From contig CM054060.1 in assembly GCA_028641055.1 (NCBI GenBank), forward strand, positions 313,647,652 to 313,711,651: a stretch of DNA of 64,000 nucleotides. The letters run 5' to 3'. Both the position numbers and the translations under genes were made by a program. The notes under the pieces were generated by a model. That model was not told where the DNA came from and made no database searches. It saw only the letters and a list, made by a program, of their open reading frames with translations. Source of the DNA: Alopecurus myosuroides (Eukaryota; Streptophyta; Magnoliopsida; Poales; Poaceae). Below are positions 10,900-22,431 of this stretch, in pieces (within the stretch, counting starts at the first letter, position 1; every line of letters begins with the position of its first letter).

Positions 10900-11620
10900 A
10901 ACATGCTTCGGGTTTTCCGGCTTTTTCAGACCCTGGATAGCTTTGATTTTGTCCGGGTTTGCCTCAATCCCTCTTTCCGAGACGATGAAACCGAGTAACT
11001 TTCCTGCTGGAACTCCAAATACACACTTTGTGGGGTTAAGCTTCATCTGATATCTTCTCAGATTCTTGAATGTTTCCTTTATATCATCAATGAATGTTTC
11101 CGATTTCCTGGTCTTGATCACCACATCATCCACATAAGCATGAACGTTGCGTCCAATCTGGTCCTCAAAGCACTTCTGAATGCACCGCTGGTAAGTTGCG
11201 CCAGTGTTCTTCAGTCCAAAAGTCATGGTTTTGTAACAGAAAGCCCCAAAAGGGGTATGAACGATGTTTTCTCCCAATCTTCCTTCTTGAGATTGATCTG
11301 ATGATACCCGGAATACGCATCCAGGAAACATAATAGGTCACTTCCAGCCACTGCATCTATGATCTGATCTATCCTTGTAAGGGCAAACGGATCCTTTGGG
11401 CAATGCTTGTTGAGACTCGTGTAATCTATGCACATCCTCCACTCATTACTCTTCTTCAACACGAGAACCGGATTTGCCAACCAATCCGGGTGAAATACCT
11501 CCATGATAAAGCCGGCTGTCAATAGCCGAGCAATTTCTTCTCCTATAGCCTTTCTTCTTTCCTCATTCATTTTTCTCAGGCCCTGCTTCACGGGCCTAGA
11601 CTTGGGATCAACGTGCAAGC
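10900..11620 (-). pseudogene. Reverse transcriptase domain of the Tat polyprotein, frameshifted
   Basis: The minus strand encodes the usual RT order: EEIARLLTAGFI, WRMCIDYTSLNKHCPKDPF, FLDAYSGYHQI (catalytic Asp near 11321), TPFGAFCYKTMTFGLKN, and YVDD at about 11136-11125. A one-base change of frame near 11257 splits the domain between DWEKTSFIP and TPFGAF, probably a single-base deletion in a C run. Downstream motifs (LLGFIVSERGIEANPDK, LTGCVAALSRFISRL) are intact. Both halves are otherwise well preserved, so inactivation is fairly recent. Confidence 0.9.
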
Positions 11621-11999
11621 TGTGTTCTGCTAACTCTGTAGGGATACCCGGCATATCGCTAGGCGTCCAAGCAAAAACATCTTGATTTGAACGAATAAAC
11701 TCCACGAGTGCTTTTTCCTGCTCATTGTCCAGGTTAGATCCTATAGCAAATTGTTTAGAGTAATCACCTTCAACAAATGCCACCATCTTGGTATCTTGTG
11801 CTGCCTTAAATTTTGCTCTCTCATCCTCAGTGTTCGGCCTTTTCAGTGTTGTTCTATCATCCGGGTCTACTTGGGACCGGTAATATTTGAGCTCTTCTTT
11901 CCTGCAAGCCTGTTCTTCCATTGCCGCGTCTCCTTCGTCACACTCAGCTGCTATGATCCGGTTTCCATGTATGGTAATGGTTTGCTTGGGACCCGGGAT

Positions 12000-12420
12000 C
12001 TTTAGCTGTAGGTATACGTAACACGGCATGGCCATGAACTTAGCATAAGCCGGCCTTCCGAATAGCGCGTGATAAGGGTTGCGCAACTTTACCACCTCGA
12101 AAGTGAGCCATTCCACTCGGAAATTGTCCTTTGATTCTCCAAAAGCAACCTCCAAAGTGATCTTTCCCTCAGGGCACACCGAGTGACCCGGCACAATCCC
12201 GTGAAAAACTGTTGAACTCTTCTGTAGCTGAGACTCCTTGAGACCCATGCGTAAGAAAGTTTCCCAATATAAGATGTTGATGCTACTTCCGCCATCCATT
12301 AAGACCTTTTTCAGCTCGTAACCATTAACCTGTGGCGCAACCACCAATGCTAGCACACCCGGATGCTCTATTGTTTCCGGGTGATCCCTTCTGCTCCACG
12401 TCACCTCTTGATCCGACCAT
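12000..12420 (-). pseudogene. Aspartic protease domain of the Tat polyprotein
   Basis: The minus-strand frame 13337-11223 carries LMDGGSSINILYWETFLRMG, with the catalytic Asp codon near 12296. It is followed by FRVEWLTFEVVKLRNPYHALFGRP, the flap and C-terminal part seen in plant Gypsy proteases. It would cleave Gag-Pol into mature proteins. The domain is open, but the polyprotein around it is interrupted. Confidence 0.8.
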
Positions 12421-12559
12421 CGCAGGTATCTCGGAACAGCTGAATTGACCGTGTTCACTGCTCGTTTAAGTATCTTTCTATCTTTGTTGGAAGTTCCTGT
12501 AGTATGTACGTGATATTGTCCCAACTGCTTGGGGTTAGCTTGGAAACCTCCAGCTCCTC

Positions 12560-15155
12560 CCTGATTATTACCCGGATTACCACCTCCTGGGTTGCCTGCT
12601 GGGGGTGGGCCGTTGCCCAGGTTTCCGCCCGGACCCGGTCCTCCTCCCCGGCCTGCACCTCGCATAGCCTTGTTTATTTCCTCGTTCTTCCATCTCTGTA
12701 AATCCACACACTGCTCCAATGAATGGTTAGCCGGCCTACCATTCCTGCTGTGTTTCGGGCACGACATCTTGTGGACATCCCAGTGGTTACCCGGCCTTGG
12801 TGGCCCCTGGTAATTTCCTCCATTAAAGTTTCCTCCATTGAAATTTCCTTCTGCTCTGGGTCTTGAAGACCCGGCCTCTGTGTTGGCGACAAACTCGGAA
12901 CTCCCCTCAAACGGGCGCTTATTCTGGTTGTTTCCATTATTCCTTCCATTGTTACCCGACGCAGATCCATTGCCGGGTCTTCCACTATTGCTCGTGTTTG
13001 CTTTTGCTTTCTTATCATCAGCATCCTCTTCTGTGGTATCCGTAGCAGCGTGCTTGTTGCATGCGTCCATTAACTCTCCCATCGTAACTTGTGAAGCATT
13101 CCGACTAGATTTCATGCGCGTTAGCTTTTGCACTAAAGGTATATACTTGCATGTCTTTGCCATAGCTTGTAATGCATCCTTTGGCTGAATATCCATGGAC
13201 GAGTGAAGTATCTCCATAACCCGGCGCACCCAGCTGCGCGCCGACTCTCCCTTCTTTTGGACACACCGTTCTAGGTCATCGATAGTAAATAACTTCCTGC
13301 ATGTTCCATGAAAGTGCTTGATAAACGCGGTTTTCAACTCACTCCATGACTTGATAGATCCTTAGGGTAAATTGTTGAACCACAACTTTGCTGCTCCCTC
13401 TGACATCATTAAGTACATGAACTTGGCTTGAAGATTTTCAGATGCGTTGCGAATCGACATGGCCATCTCATAGCTGCTCAACCAGGTTTCTGGGTCCATA
13501 GTTGGCTCATAGTTCACCACTTTACCCGGTTCCTTGAATTTATCCGGGTAAAGCTCAGCCCTGATGTTATCCGACAAACACTTAGGCCCACCGAGATTAG
13601 TCAGTACTGGCCTCACTCAGGAAACATGCGATCCTGCGGGGGGCACGGCTGGGCGTGGCGCTACCGCTGGCCCGTGTACCGCAGACCCGGCCGTGGCTCG
13701 CATGGCTCTGGAACTGTCCACAATAGCTTGTGATGCTGATGCTGCTGGTGCAGCCTGAACGCGAGGAGGAGGCGGCATTTGATGCTGCTCTGCCCTCCGT
13801 CACGCTGAACTTGTTTGAATATTGCCGGCATTGCCATGTTGTCGGCTGATATACGGTGTTCCATGCATTCCACTCCTATTATCCGGGTAATTGACTTGCT
13901 GAGCCACTGCCGTGCGCAATAAATCTATCGCCCGCCGGGTCTCCTCCGCATGGGGTGATTCTCTTACGGGGATGCGATCCAACACCAATGTTGCTGCGTA
14001 TAAATTATCCATGGGGTTGTTGAAGTGACCTGGCGGCGTACGAAATCGTGATGGTGGTGGTGGTGGTGCTGCGTTGCCAACAACAACCCCTGTCTGCAAC
14101 GTGGGTAACCCGGCCTGTACGTTTGCCGGCTGTCCTCCTCCGGTTGCAGGCTGATGTACAGTTTCTTGATTCACGGCTGGAATTGGTTGATCCTGGGGTG
14201 TGATGAATAGCGTGGCCGGGTTTAGAATTCCACCCGTTGCCGGTAATCTCGTCTGGTATCTCTGATGCCTCCTGGTCGACTCAACTCGGAGCTGGTTCTC
14301 CAATGCCTCTAGCTCACATTGGCGCGTGGCTACCCCTTGCTTTTCTGCCTCCACATCTCTCCTTTGTTGCTCCAATGCACGACGGGCCACATCCAGATCC
14401 CTAGCACGTGCCGCTGCGTTCTCCGGGGTTATCACTTTAGCTAGCACCGTGGGATCCAGGATCAGGTTGTTACTGAACAGAGCCGGGTGTTGTGGGTTTG
14501 AAGGACCCTCCCCTGGCGTCCTGTTCGCCATAAACCCGAACATATTCCTCTGCATCTCGCTATCCGCCGCGTGGCTGGTGACCGAAGCCGACTCTCCGTC
14601 AACCCGGGTCAGAACCGGATTTCCGTCAGCCGGGTTTTGCTGCTGGGCCAGCGCTCGCGCTGCTCCGACCGCGGCCGTAGTCACATCCCCCTGGTTGAGA
14701 TTGGTTGCAGGGGCCGTGTCGACCGTGACCTGGCGCGCGATGCCTGGTGAAGACTCGTATTCCTCCTCATCACAACTATCCTCCTCGTACCGGTCCTCCA
14801 GCAGGTGCAGGATAGTCTCGGTATCATCTTCTCTCGTGACCCGGCCACGCGAGGTCCATGCCGGCTCCTCCGGCTGTTCCCTCTTCGTGGTGGGCTCTTC
14901 TATCGGATCTACCGTCCCGACCGATTCTTCTCCATCCGACTGAACGCAGGTCGCTTCTCCTGATACAGAATCATATCCAAAATCATCAGGGATTGAACCG
15001 GACGTACGTACCATGCCGATGAAGACGTTGACCCGGCCGATTGTAACGACAGATCCGGATTCGAGCAGATCCGACTCTGGCCCCCAGCCAAAATCGTCCA
15101 CCATCTTCTCTCCTTCGGGGTTGGTGTAGATCTTTCCGATGACGAGGTTCTTCAT
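12560..15155 (-). pseudogene. Gag region of the Tat element
   Basis: The first ATG after the primer site is at 15155-15153 (MKNLVIGKIYTNPEGEKM). The open frame extends upstream into the LTR without an ATG, so this start is preferred. An acidic/low-complexity N-terminal part and a coiled-coil stretch (DVARRALEQQRRDVEAEKQG) run to a TGA at 13800. The frame then shifts, with a P/A-rich linker and the retrotransposon gag core (ELYPDKFKEP, WLSSYEMAM, AAKLWFNNLP). A TAA at 13362 interrupts the core, which resumes as LKTAFIKHFHGTCR with a C-x2-H...H-x4-C cluster (CPKHSRNGRPANHSLEQC). It would form the capsid particle. Confidence 0.8.
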
Positions 15156-15200
15156 GTTCTCCCGAGCTTCTCCCGTGATGTAAACACCCTTGGACGTTTG

Positions 15201-15217
15201 CTCCACGGTGGGCGCCA
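15201..15217 (-). other. Primer binding site of the Tat element
   Basis: The minus strand reads TGGCGCCCACCGTGGAG two bases after the 5' LTR end. The TGGCGCC start is typical of plant Gypsy primer sites. I cannot assign the tRNA with certainty. Confidence 0.6.
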
Positions 15218-15219
15218 AC

Positions 15220-15680
15220 TGTCGTGGGATAATCACGGCAGACGTTACCGGGGGTAACTTATCTTGGGGCAGTTCGACTCTGGTGTTTGGGAGAGGGTTT
15301 TGCTCAGGGGAAATCATGCTGATAATCGATCTGGTAGCTCTGGCAATCAAGTCGCCGAGTCTCCGATCTACATTTACAATCTCAACTCTTGTATTGCGGG
15401 GGATACTCGAATAGCTAGTCAAACTCGTCCTAGTCTAACCCTAGGAGCCGGCTTATGTAATATCCGGCCCCCTGGCTTCCTATCCAAGGCATACTCGGAG
15501 TCCTACCCGGGCACCGCATACAAACCCTAAGTTTCCTTATCGAAACCCATAATCCGGGTTACGAGGCCTACACTCTTGGGCCTTCTAGAAACTCCTTTTC
15601 CTTAAGCCGGGTCTTGCGCAGCTCCCTTTGGGCCGAGTTACACCTTGACGTTAGCCTACCGGGTTATCATCCCTCCATCA
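15220..15680 (-). repeat. 5' LTR of the Tat element
   Basis: 461 bp, TG...CA, paired with 2743-3204 and flanked on the right by GGTCT. Its TATA motif (15453-15461) is mutated compared with the 3' LTR. Confidence 0.92.
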
Positions 15681-16589
15681 GGTCTTCTTCCCCACTGGTT
15701 TCCCAACTCTTCCAGCAAGTTTTGACCTCCTCGATGATTGTTGCTTCCACTTAAAGAAAGAGAGAGAGGAGATCTAGATCCACTTCTTGACCAATCAATC
15801 CCCCCTATTTGTGAGGAGAACCTATTGGATCTAGATCTAGGGATTCATTTGTTGTTTTCCCTTGTTCTTCCTCTCATCTCCCTCCTTAGAATTGGTTGCT
15901 TTGGTGCGATTTTAGAGAGAGGACTTGACCACTTTGTGTGTTATTGCCACTTCACTAGGTGCATCGGTTTGAGTTCTCCATGGTGATAATTGGAAGTGAA
16001 GTTTGAGAAACTTGTTCCTCTTGGGAGCTTGGGCACTGAAGATTGTTGTTACTCGTAGGTGCTTGGCCACCAGGGAGCTTGTTCCTCTTGGGTGCATTGT
16101 GTACCCTAGACAGTTAGTTCTTGGAGCTTCTGCCTTGTTGCAAAAAGCTTTGGTTGATCTTCGTTGAGAGCCTCCAGTTAAGTTATGTAGATAGCCTCAA
16201 CCTAGTGTAAGATTTGGTCAATGCTTTCAATAGTACCTCATAGTGGAAACAAGTATCTCCCTCACCGGATAAGCTCAGGGAGAATAGGGTGAGCACAACC
16301 GTGTGTTGGAGTGTCTTGGCGGCTCCACACACCTCTAACAAAGACGTACTTCCCTTGGGAAGGAACTTAGGGAATCACATCGTGCCTCCTTGTGCTTCGG
16401 TTATTTCTTTACCCAGCCTCGTTACTTATGCATTTAACTTTGTGATAGCCATCGCGCTTGAAATCATCTATCTTGCTATCACATACTTGTATATCTTGAT
16501 TAGCATAACTTGTTGGTACACATAGGTAAACATAGCTTGTTTAGGCTTTGTGCTTGATAAATTAAATCGGCATCCTTATACTTTCAACC
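15681..16589. mobile_element. Right half of the old copia-like LTR remnant
   Basis: Continues 1764-2742 across the Tat insertion. The last 400 bases (CTCACCGGATAAGCTC, TAAATTAAATCGGCATCC) resemble the 3' part and leader of Triticeae copia LTRs. No protein domain is visible. The ORFs at 15738-15986 and 16289-16525 have no recognisable content. Confidence 0.35.
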
Positions 16590-18507
16590 GCTCTCATGGT
16601 ATAACCCACTCAATTTTCTAAGATAAGATCATCATTTTCTCTAATGCAGTCAAAAATACCAAAGGTTATATATTCACCAAAAAATCATACTGCCAAGACT
16701 AATAGTAACTTCACTTAGCTTTACAATGTTGTCTTAAGCCAATGTTTGCCTAAAAATTGCTTGAAAATAACCTTGTTAGTTAAATTTTCCAGAGACAAGA
16801 CATGATCAGCAACAGAATATTCTAAGCGGAATCTATTTTAAGTCCAGGACAAACTTGCATTCATGATCTCACATCAACCAAGAAAAAAATAACTAAATCC
16901 AAGAGTCAATAACAAAATGACGAGAGTATATAGAAAAGTAAATAGCCAAGTAGTGTAACTATCATGGCTAGTGCAGGAGACAGTCACATCCCTTTAAATA
17001 CGGGTACCCTCCTTATAAAATCAAACTTCACTACACATTCCTCCTATGGTTGTTTGTATTCTATATAGAACAATTACATATCTAGCTAGCCTTACTAGAT
17101 TGTAGTACCCAAACCAATATGAATGAAGTTGTGATTCGGGAAAATGAGAGATTAGTACCATATATAAGAATTTGGGTAGTGTTACAGGTAGACTCTTAGT
17201 GTATTGTGAATGGAAGACATCTGGAAACACATCCTCAGGCTACCTCTGAAGCCTTGTTTCTTCACTAGTTATAGTACGAAAGAGGAATTGAATGATCGTG
17301 CTAGATCTATTCCTCTTTGAAAACCTGCAAAGCTTATTGCCACAATGGGTGGATAATAGAGTCGGAGTCTAATGGGAATTATGACCCCACCCAATTTTAT
17401 GTGAGTCCGAAAAATAAAGATGCACAATTTTTATGCAATGGTTGCATACTGTATTCCTTTTTTAGGACGGGTGTTCATCTTCCCACTCTTGCTTTGAAAT
17501 ACAAGTAGTTACATTACTTATTGACACATAAGCATAAAAATGGTCTATTGGTGCCATATCATTTCACCCTTTCACATCTCTCACCCGAGAAATGCGGTAA
17601 TAGATTCGACACCTCGCCCCACCCCACCCCAGGACCTCTGTACGAGAGGATGTTTGTTTGTTCTTCTCTGGTTGCCGCTCCAGTGACATAAAGGAGGGGC
17701 ACTTTGTTCCTCCTTTACGGCTTGGGTAGTGGGAGTAGTACTTGGGCTTGGGTTAGGGCCAGTCTACCATATTGCACCGTTGGGTAGTGGGATTAGTACT
17801 TGGGGGAATAAATCTAGCTCAAATCCACACCCACAAAGGTGGCAGCCTTCACGGCTGTGTCTCGGAGTTGGTGGGTTATCGTTTTTTTCAAATAGATAGC
17901 GTCAGGGTTGGGGATCTCATCTGCGTGGCGGTAGAGATGACTCATCAGAGGTGTTCGTCGTCTTGCTTATTCCATGTTGGTGTTTTATCCCCGTATCATG
18001 GTGGAGGAGGGAGGATTTGGTCGGTAGTTGTTCGACGACTTATGATCATGGTTTTTGTCATGACGGCATACGGTTAAAGATGGAGACCCCAAAGCATAGA
18101 AGGTTCATGGATGGTGAATCTAGCGTGATCCCTCGACAATGTCGATGGGAGTTTTGATGTGGAACCGCGATGACTTGAGGATAATCCTCTGACGACATCC
18201 CACGTCGTTATGTGCCTCGCCATGTGCGGTAGGTCTGGTCTTCGGTTACAAAAGTCTTGATGGTGATGGTGCATCCCCCGTTCCGGAGGAAATGGAGACA
18301 TTACTTCTCCTCTTATGGATAACATCCTAGCGGCTTGGTTATTGGAAATGACCAACGAATTCGGTGTGTGCACTGACTGGCGAGGGCTATGTTGCTATTT
18401 TTATGGGACTCTTTCTAACAAACTTCTGGACTACGGTCTCTCTATATTGTCTTTCGTAGTTTCAGCTTGAGGTTTCTAATATCCTTAGTATACATTAGTG
18501 TAATACC
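16590..18507. repeat. Unassigned repeat, copy A (carries the empty CACTA target site)
   Basis: This 1.9-kb stretch aligns end to end with copy B (22432-23934 plus 41727-42015), starting at GCTCTCAT and ending near TAGTGTAATACC. At 18201-18215 it reads CACGTCGTTATGTGCC, the unoccupied form of the site where the CACTA element sits in copy B. I do not recognise the family. Short frames such as 17772-18077 are not conserved in B. The last 300 bases resemble a LINE-like 3' end. Confidence 0.7.
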
Positions 18508-18866
18508 ACGATTACTAAAAAAATAAGCAGAGAAAAACATATTCGGCACACACAAGTGGCCCCATTGTTAAAATAAATAATCATGTTTTCAGTAATTGCA
18601 CAAGCTGCAAAAATATTTCTTAGGTTAATTATAATAGTCCTAGTGCTTGATACCAGGATGACAAGAGTCGTCTCCAATGCGTAGATCCGAAAGGACAACA
18701 ATTGTGTCTAGTTTTTGTCTGTTTGGGTCGGGGATCGCGGGATGGCCACCGATTTTCCAGCATGTCAGCATGCCGTTACTGCACCCAATGTGCATGACCC
18801 GTTTTTTTTTTATTCATTTAGTAAGAGGCCAAAAAAATGTCTTTTTCATTAATAGATAGGAGACCA
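18508..18866. other. Unassigned AT-rich spacer
   Basis: No ORF with a domain and no paired terminal repeats seen. A T10 run near 18800-18810 may mark the reversed tail of a retroposed fragment. Confidence 0.3.
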
Positions 18867-19900
18867 TGATACGTCTCCAACGTATCTATAATTTATGATG
18901 CTCCATGATAATATTATGCCAATTGCTACATGTTTTCTCCCTTCTTTATAGCATTTTTACACGTTTTCTGGGACTAACCTATTAACAAGATGCCAAGTGT
19001 CAGTTCCCTGTTTTCTGCTGTTTTTTATTTCAGAAAAGTTGTTCTGGAAATATTCTCGGAATTGGACCCCACAAATCCCGAAGTTCCTATTTTCCCCGGA
19101 AGCATACAGAAGACCGAAGAGGAGTCGAAGACGGGCACCAGGGGGCCCAAACCATGGGGTGGCGCGCCCCCTTGGCCGCGCCAGGGGGTGATGTGGGGCC
19201 CAGGGCTCCACCTCCTTTGCCTTTTCATCTATATATTCCCCTCGGATGGAAAACCCTAAGAACCTGATCAAATATCCCCGAAAAGTTCCGCACCGTCGTC
19301 GTCGTCAACCCTAGATCAAGGGGGTTCTGAAGCTGTCTTCCGGCACACTGCCCGAGAGGAGATCATCACCAAAGGCCTCTTTATCACCATGCCTGCCTCC
19401 GGAGTGATGCGTGAGTCCTTGGACTACGGGTCCATAGCAGTAGCTAGATGGCTGTTTTCTCCTCATATGCCTCAATGTTTAGATCTCGTGAGCTGCCTAA
19501 CATGATCGAGATTGTTCTTATGTAATTATATGTGATGTGTTTGCTGGGATCCGATGAATATTGAACTTATGCCGAGTTGATTATAGTCTTTATTGCATGT
19601 GTTATTTGTGATCTTGCATGCTTTCCGTTGCTAGTGGTTGCTCTGGCCAAGTAGTTGCTAATGACTCCAAGAGAGAGTATTTATGCTCGATAGTGGGTTC
19701 ATGCCTCCTTTTCGCCTATGCTCGAGTGACAGAAACATGACGGGGGAGGATGTGTTGTTGCCACTAGGGAGAAAACAGCGGTGTGAGTGCCCGCGTGTAC
19801 AATCATTGCTTACATTACACACATTGCTTAAGGCGGCCTTGATCCCTTTCCTCAACGACGCATTGCGGTGCTTTACTACGGAAGTGGAAGTGATGTGGAT
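18867..19900 (+). mobile_element. Gypsy-type LTR fragment (TGATACGTCTCC family)
   Basis: It begins TGATACGTCTCCAACGTATC, the start of a very abundant Triticeae Gypsy LTR group. It continues with the expected order: CTGTTTTCTGCTG, TTCTCGGAATTGGACC, GGGGGCCCAAACCATGGGGTGGCGC, a TATA box, and ATGAGTGATG-type downstream sequence. No partner LTR or internal domain is present, so this is a truncated or solo LTR. Its 3' limit is uncertain. Confidence 0.55.
19230..19237 (+). promoter_or_regulatory. TATA box of the LTR fragment
   Basis: TATATATT in a CTTTTCATCTATATATTCCCC context, about 360 bases into the LTR, the usual promoter place in this family. Confidence 0.4.
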
Positions 19901-20945
19901 CTTGGGTCCCATCTAGATCCGCCGTCGATGCAGTTAGGGTCGTACGATGGCGCGCGGCGGAGGCTTGCTTTCGAGGTGGCCGCCGCGCGACGATTCTGAA
20001 CGTAGCCGTAGTGTGTGGCCTTCTGGCTCGTGTGGGCGGTCGCCAATGCGCGTGCGGTGCCTACGATCTGAATAAAGGTGGTTCTGGCCTTGCTGATCTT
20101 CGAGCACCATGTCTTCAATTTGCTTCATGTCGGCCTACTCGATTTAGACGCCGACGAGTTTTGGTCTTCCTCTTGGAGATTTCTGCAGTTTGGCGCATGA
20201 CTTCACTAGATATCTAGATTGGAATCGATACGGCCGTGTGCAACCTTCTCTCCGGCCAATGTTCCTTCATGAGTGCATGGCGTGAAGCTTCACTGTCTTG
20301 TACTGCCATGGGACATGTCTAAATATAGATTTCCATGGTATGAAAAGAGGTGAAGAAAGTTATGGCGGCTACGGTCAGAGGTCTGCTATGGCAGAGAGGT
20401 ATTTTGGTTGCAATGAAGACTGGTGGCACAAGTTCTTCATGTGTGTCGGGTGTTTGGTGACTTGCAGTAACGTCTTTGGTAAGAGGGGGTGGCAACACAG
20501 GTGGACTACATTTTTTGTAGCGCTCCTCGAGTACCGAGTTCGATTTCAAGGGCGAAAGCTCAAGGTCTGGTCTTCATTGGTTGTACTTGACAATGATCTT
20601 GCTCAAGGCATTGTTTTGTGAACTCACACTTTCTCCAGGGTGAAAACCCGAGATCTTGGATCGGGCGACGACATTGCTTGCACATTGTTTCCTTCTTGGT
20701 GGCATTGCTTTTAGAGAATCTCTTGTGTGGTATGGGTGTTGTATTCGGTGGTGGTTTGAGTGTTGCCGTTGAGGGTGTTTCATCATCGTGACGGGGCCTT
20801 TGTTTTCTATTTCTATTTTTTTTTTAAATCTCGGTTGTGTGCGTCCTCAATGTCTTTGGACATCTTGTTGTTGCAGAGGCTAAATGTACTTAGTATCACC
20901 GCGATATTATCATATTCCCTTTATTCAAAACAAATCTACAAAATT
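19901..20945 (+). mobile_element. Probable LINE 3' region, 5'-truncated
   Basis: The stretch from 20620 to 20935 (GTGAAAACCCGAGATCTTGG, GAATCTCTTGTGTGGTATGGG, GTTGTTGCAGAGGCTAAATG, ATATTATCATATTCCCTTTATTC) has the look of the 3' untranslated end common to many grass LINE-like copies. The upstream 700 bases are plausibly the same copy, but no RT or endonuclease domain is visible. Target duplications were not found. Frames at 20011-20217 and 20298-20621 have no recognisable protein. Confidence 0.35.
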
Positions 20946-20959
20946 AGTTTTTCCTAATA

Positions 20960-21545
20960 TATTATACTCTTTGCGTTTTATTATAGAATTGCAATAAGAA
21001 ACAAATTGTTCAAATTACATTTTGGAAACTTACCATTGTCCAAAATAATACCTTCAATAAAAACCGGTGGAAGTATTGTCTTAGTTATAGGTTCATTAAC
21101 ACCCAACGCACCACTCACCCATGCATCTTTAAATGTAGGCACCGCCCTTACAATGCAAACTGCACTACACATGTTTCCTATATTTGCTTGCAGTCTTCTA
21201 TATAACATGTTATTTGTCTTATCTCTCCTTACTATGAGTATAGGACTGTAGAACTCAAACTTACATGTAATAAGTTGTGATTTTAGAAAAGGAGAAATCA
21301 CTATCATATGTGAAAATTGATGCAATGTCAAAATCAGACACTTAGTGTGTTGTGAATGGAAGGCATTGGGAAGTGCATCATCTCTTGAAGCCCATAACAT
21401 AGTTTCTCAACTAGTTGTAGTATGATAGATCGATGGGAATATCATGCAAGATATTTCTCGCTCACGCTACGGCTATGAAAATCCGCAAATTTGACTCTGA
21501 CAGCTGGTTTAGAGAGACACTCGACGTGTGTAAAGTAGGAGACAT
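20960..21545. repeat. Unassigned repeat, copy C (partial and diverged)
   Basis: Bases about 21150-21430 align loosely with copy A (17030-17280) and copy B (22830-23050). Shared blocks include ACTACACAT, AGTTGTGATT...GAAAA, TTAGTGTNTTGTGAATGGAAG and CTAGTT(A/G)TAGTA. It is clearly older than the A/B pair. Confidence 0.5.
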
Positions 21546-21699
21546 GTCTCTAGAATATATAGAGGATGATCAGTGGCTTAAAGAACGGTCGTGGTGCTTG
21601 ACGTTGTCATTTCCTTTGACAGTTCTTCCACTAGTGGTTGAGAGATATGAATCTAGATCCATATATTGTCTCATGGACTATCTCGTGGCAGTTATGTGA
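21546..21699. other. Unassigned sequence ahead of the LINE-like insertion
   Basis: No feature recognised. It joins 21991 onward once the LINE-like insertion is removed. Confidence 0.3.
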
Positions 21700-21711
21700 C
21701 TATCAGTTGGA

Positions 21712-21990
21712 TTTTTTTTTTGATAAAGGGCTTTATTACTAAAAAATTCAAGCATTACACCCGGCCTCTGCATCGTGAAATGCACACAGCCGAAATCCTA
21801 AACTAAAAATAAACATAGCGACAATACTACAAAACATGTGATGTAGACTGTCGATGCTATGGAGCCGCTATCCGTAGATCAAGCGGTCATCCATTTGGGA
21901 TAAAAATATCCCTCGCCACCTGCTCCAGTCGTGCACATGCCTCCGTAAAAAGGCCTCGTAACTCCCCTCGCTGTAATGTGGACCACGAAC
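21712..21990 (-). mobile_element. LINE-like 3' end, 5'-truncated, with target-site duplication
   Basis: On the minus strand it ends GATGCAGAGGCCGGGTGTAATG...TTTATCAAAAAAAAAA, the recurrent 3' end of grass LINEs with a poly(A) tail (T-run at 21712-21720 on the plus strand). It is flanked by CTATCAGTTGGATT (21700-21713) and CTATCAGTTGAATT (21991-22004), a 14-bp duplication with one mismatch. The length of about 280 bp indicates strong 5' truncation, and no coding sequence is left. Confidence 0.65.
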
Positions 21991-22004
21991 CTATCAGTTG
22001 AATT

Positions 22005-22431
22005 TATTTATTTCATATGGTCAATTTTCATTGATTCAACTAATATTAATCCATAGGGGCTTTAGTCATAGCCACCAACTCTAGTTTTTTTCCCGCTCTA
22101 GGCTTAGACCATTCTTTGTGAGTGCCACCGGCGGTTCTGATTATCGAGTTGTACGACCTTCTGGGTCAACAAAATGAAACAACGGCCTTTCCCTCTTCCA
22201 TCCATCAAAAGGTATTCTTTCCTCCAGCTCCTAACTCTGCTTCTCCCTTTGATGCTGGTAGTGTGGTTGTGTGTGTGATTTTTCGATAATTTCCCTGAAA
22301 AGTGTGATGTGTGTGGGTTTTTTCGTCTGTATTATCCTTAGAAACCGGACATGCCTTACAATTTTTTGGCTGATTTGCCTTATAAATCGATCAATTCTCT
22401 TCTTAGTAGAAAGGCAGAGCATGTCCACACT
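22005..22431. other. Unassigned spacer before repeat B
   Basis: No domain, terminal repeats or RNA gene seen. It contains GTGTGTG-rich stretches near 22260-22315. Confidence 0.3.

Larger units (their letters stand above)
2743..15680 (-). mobile_element. Tat-lineage Gypsy LTR retrotransposon, full-length but decayed, with an antisense gene
   Basis: Two LTRs (2743-3204 and 15220-15680) flank 12 kb of internal DNA. Both outer flanks are GGTCT (2738-2742 and 15681-15685), a perfect 5-bp target duplication. On the minus strand the order is gag, protease, RT, Gypsy RNase H, a second RNase H of the archaeal-like type, and integrase without a chromodomain. A separate plus-strand gene lies between integrase and the 3' LTR. 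The second RNase H and the extra gene place it in the plant Tat group. By eye the LTRs differ at roughly 13 of 462 positions, which suggests an age near one million years at commonly used grass rates. Frameshifts and stops in gag, RT, RNase H and integrase make it non-autonomous now. Confidence 0.9.

Noticed and set aside
19683..20217. Possible host gene exons around 19700-20200
   Set aside because: Short frames only, no domain, no splice-site series. The region reads as LTR and LINE-like tail sequence.
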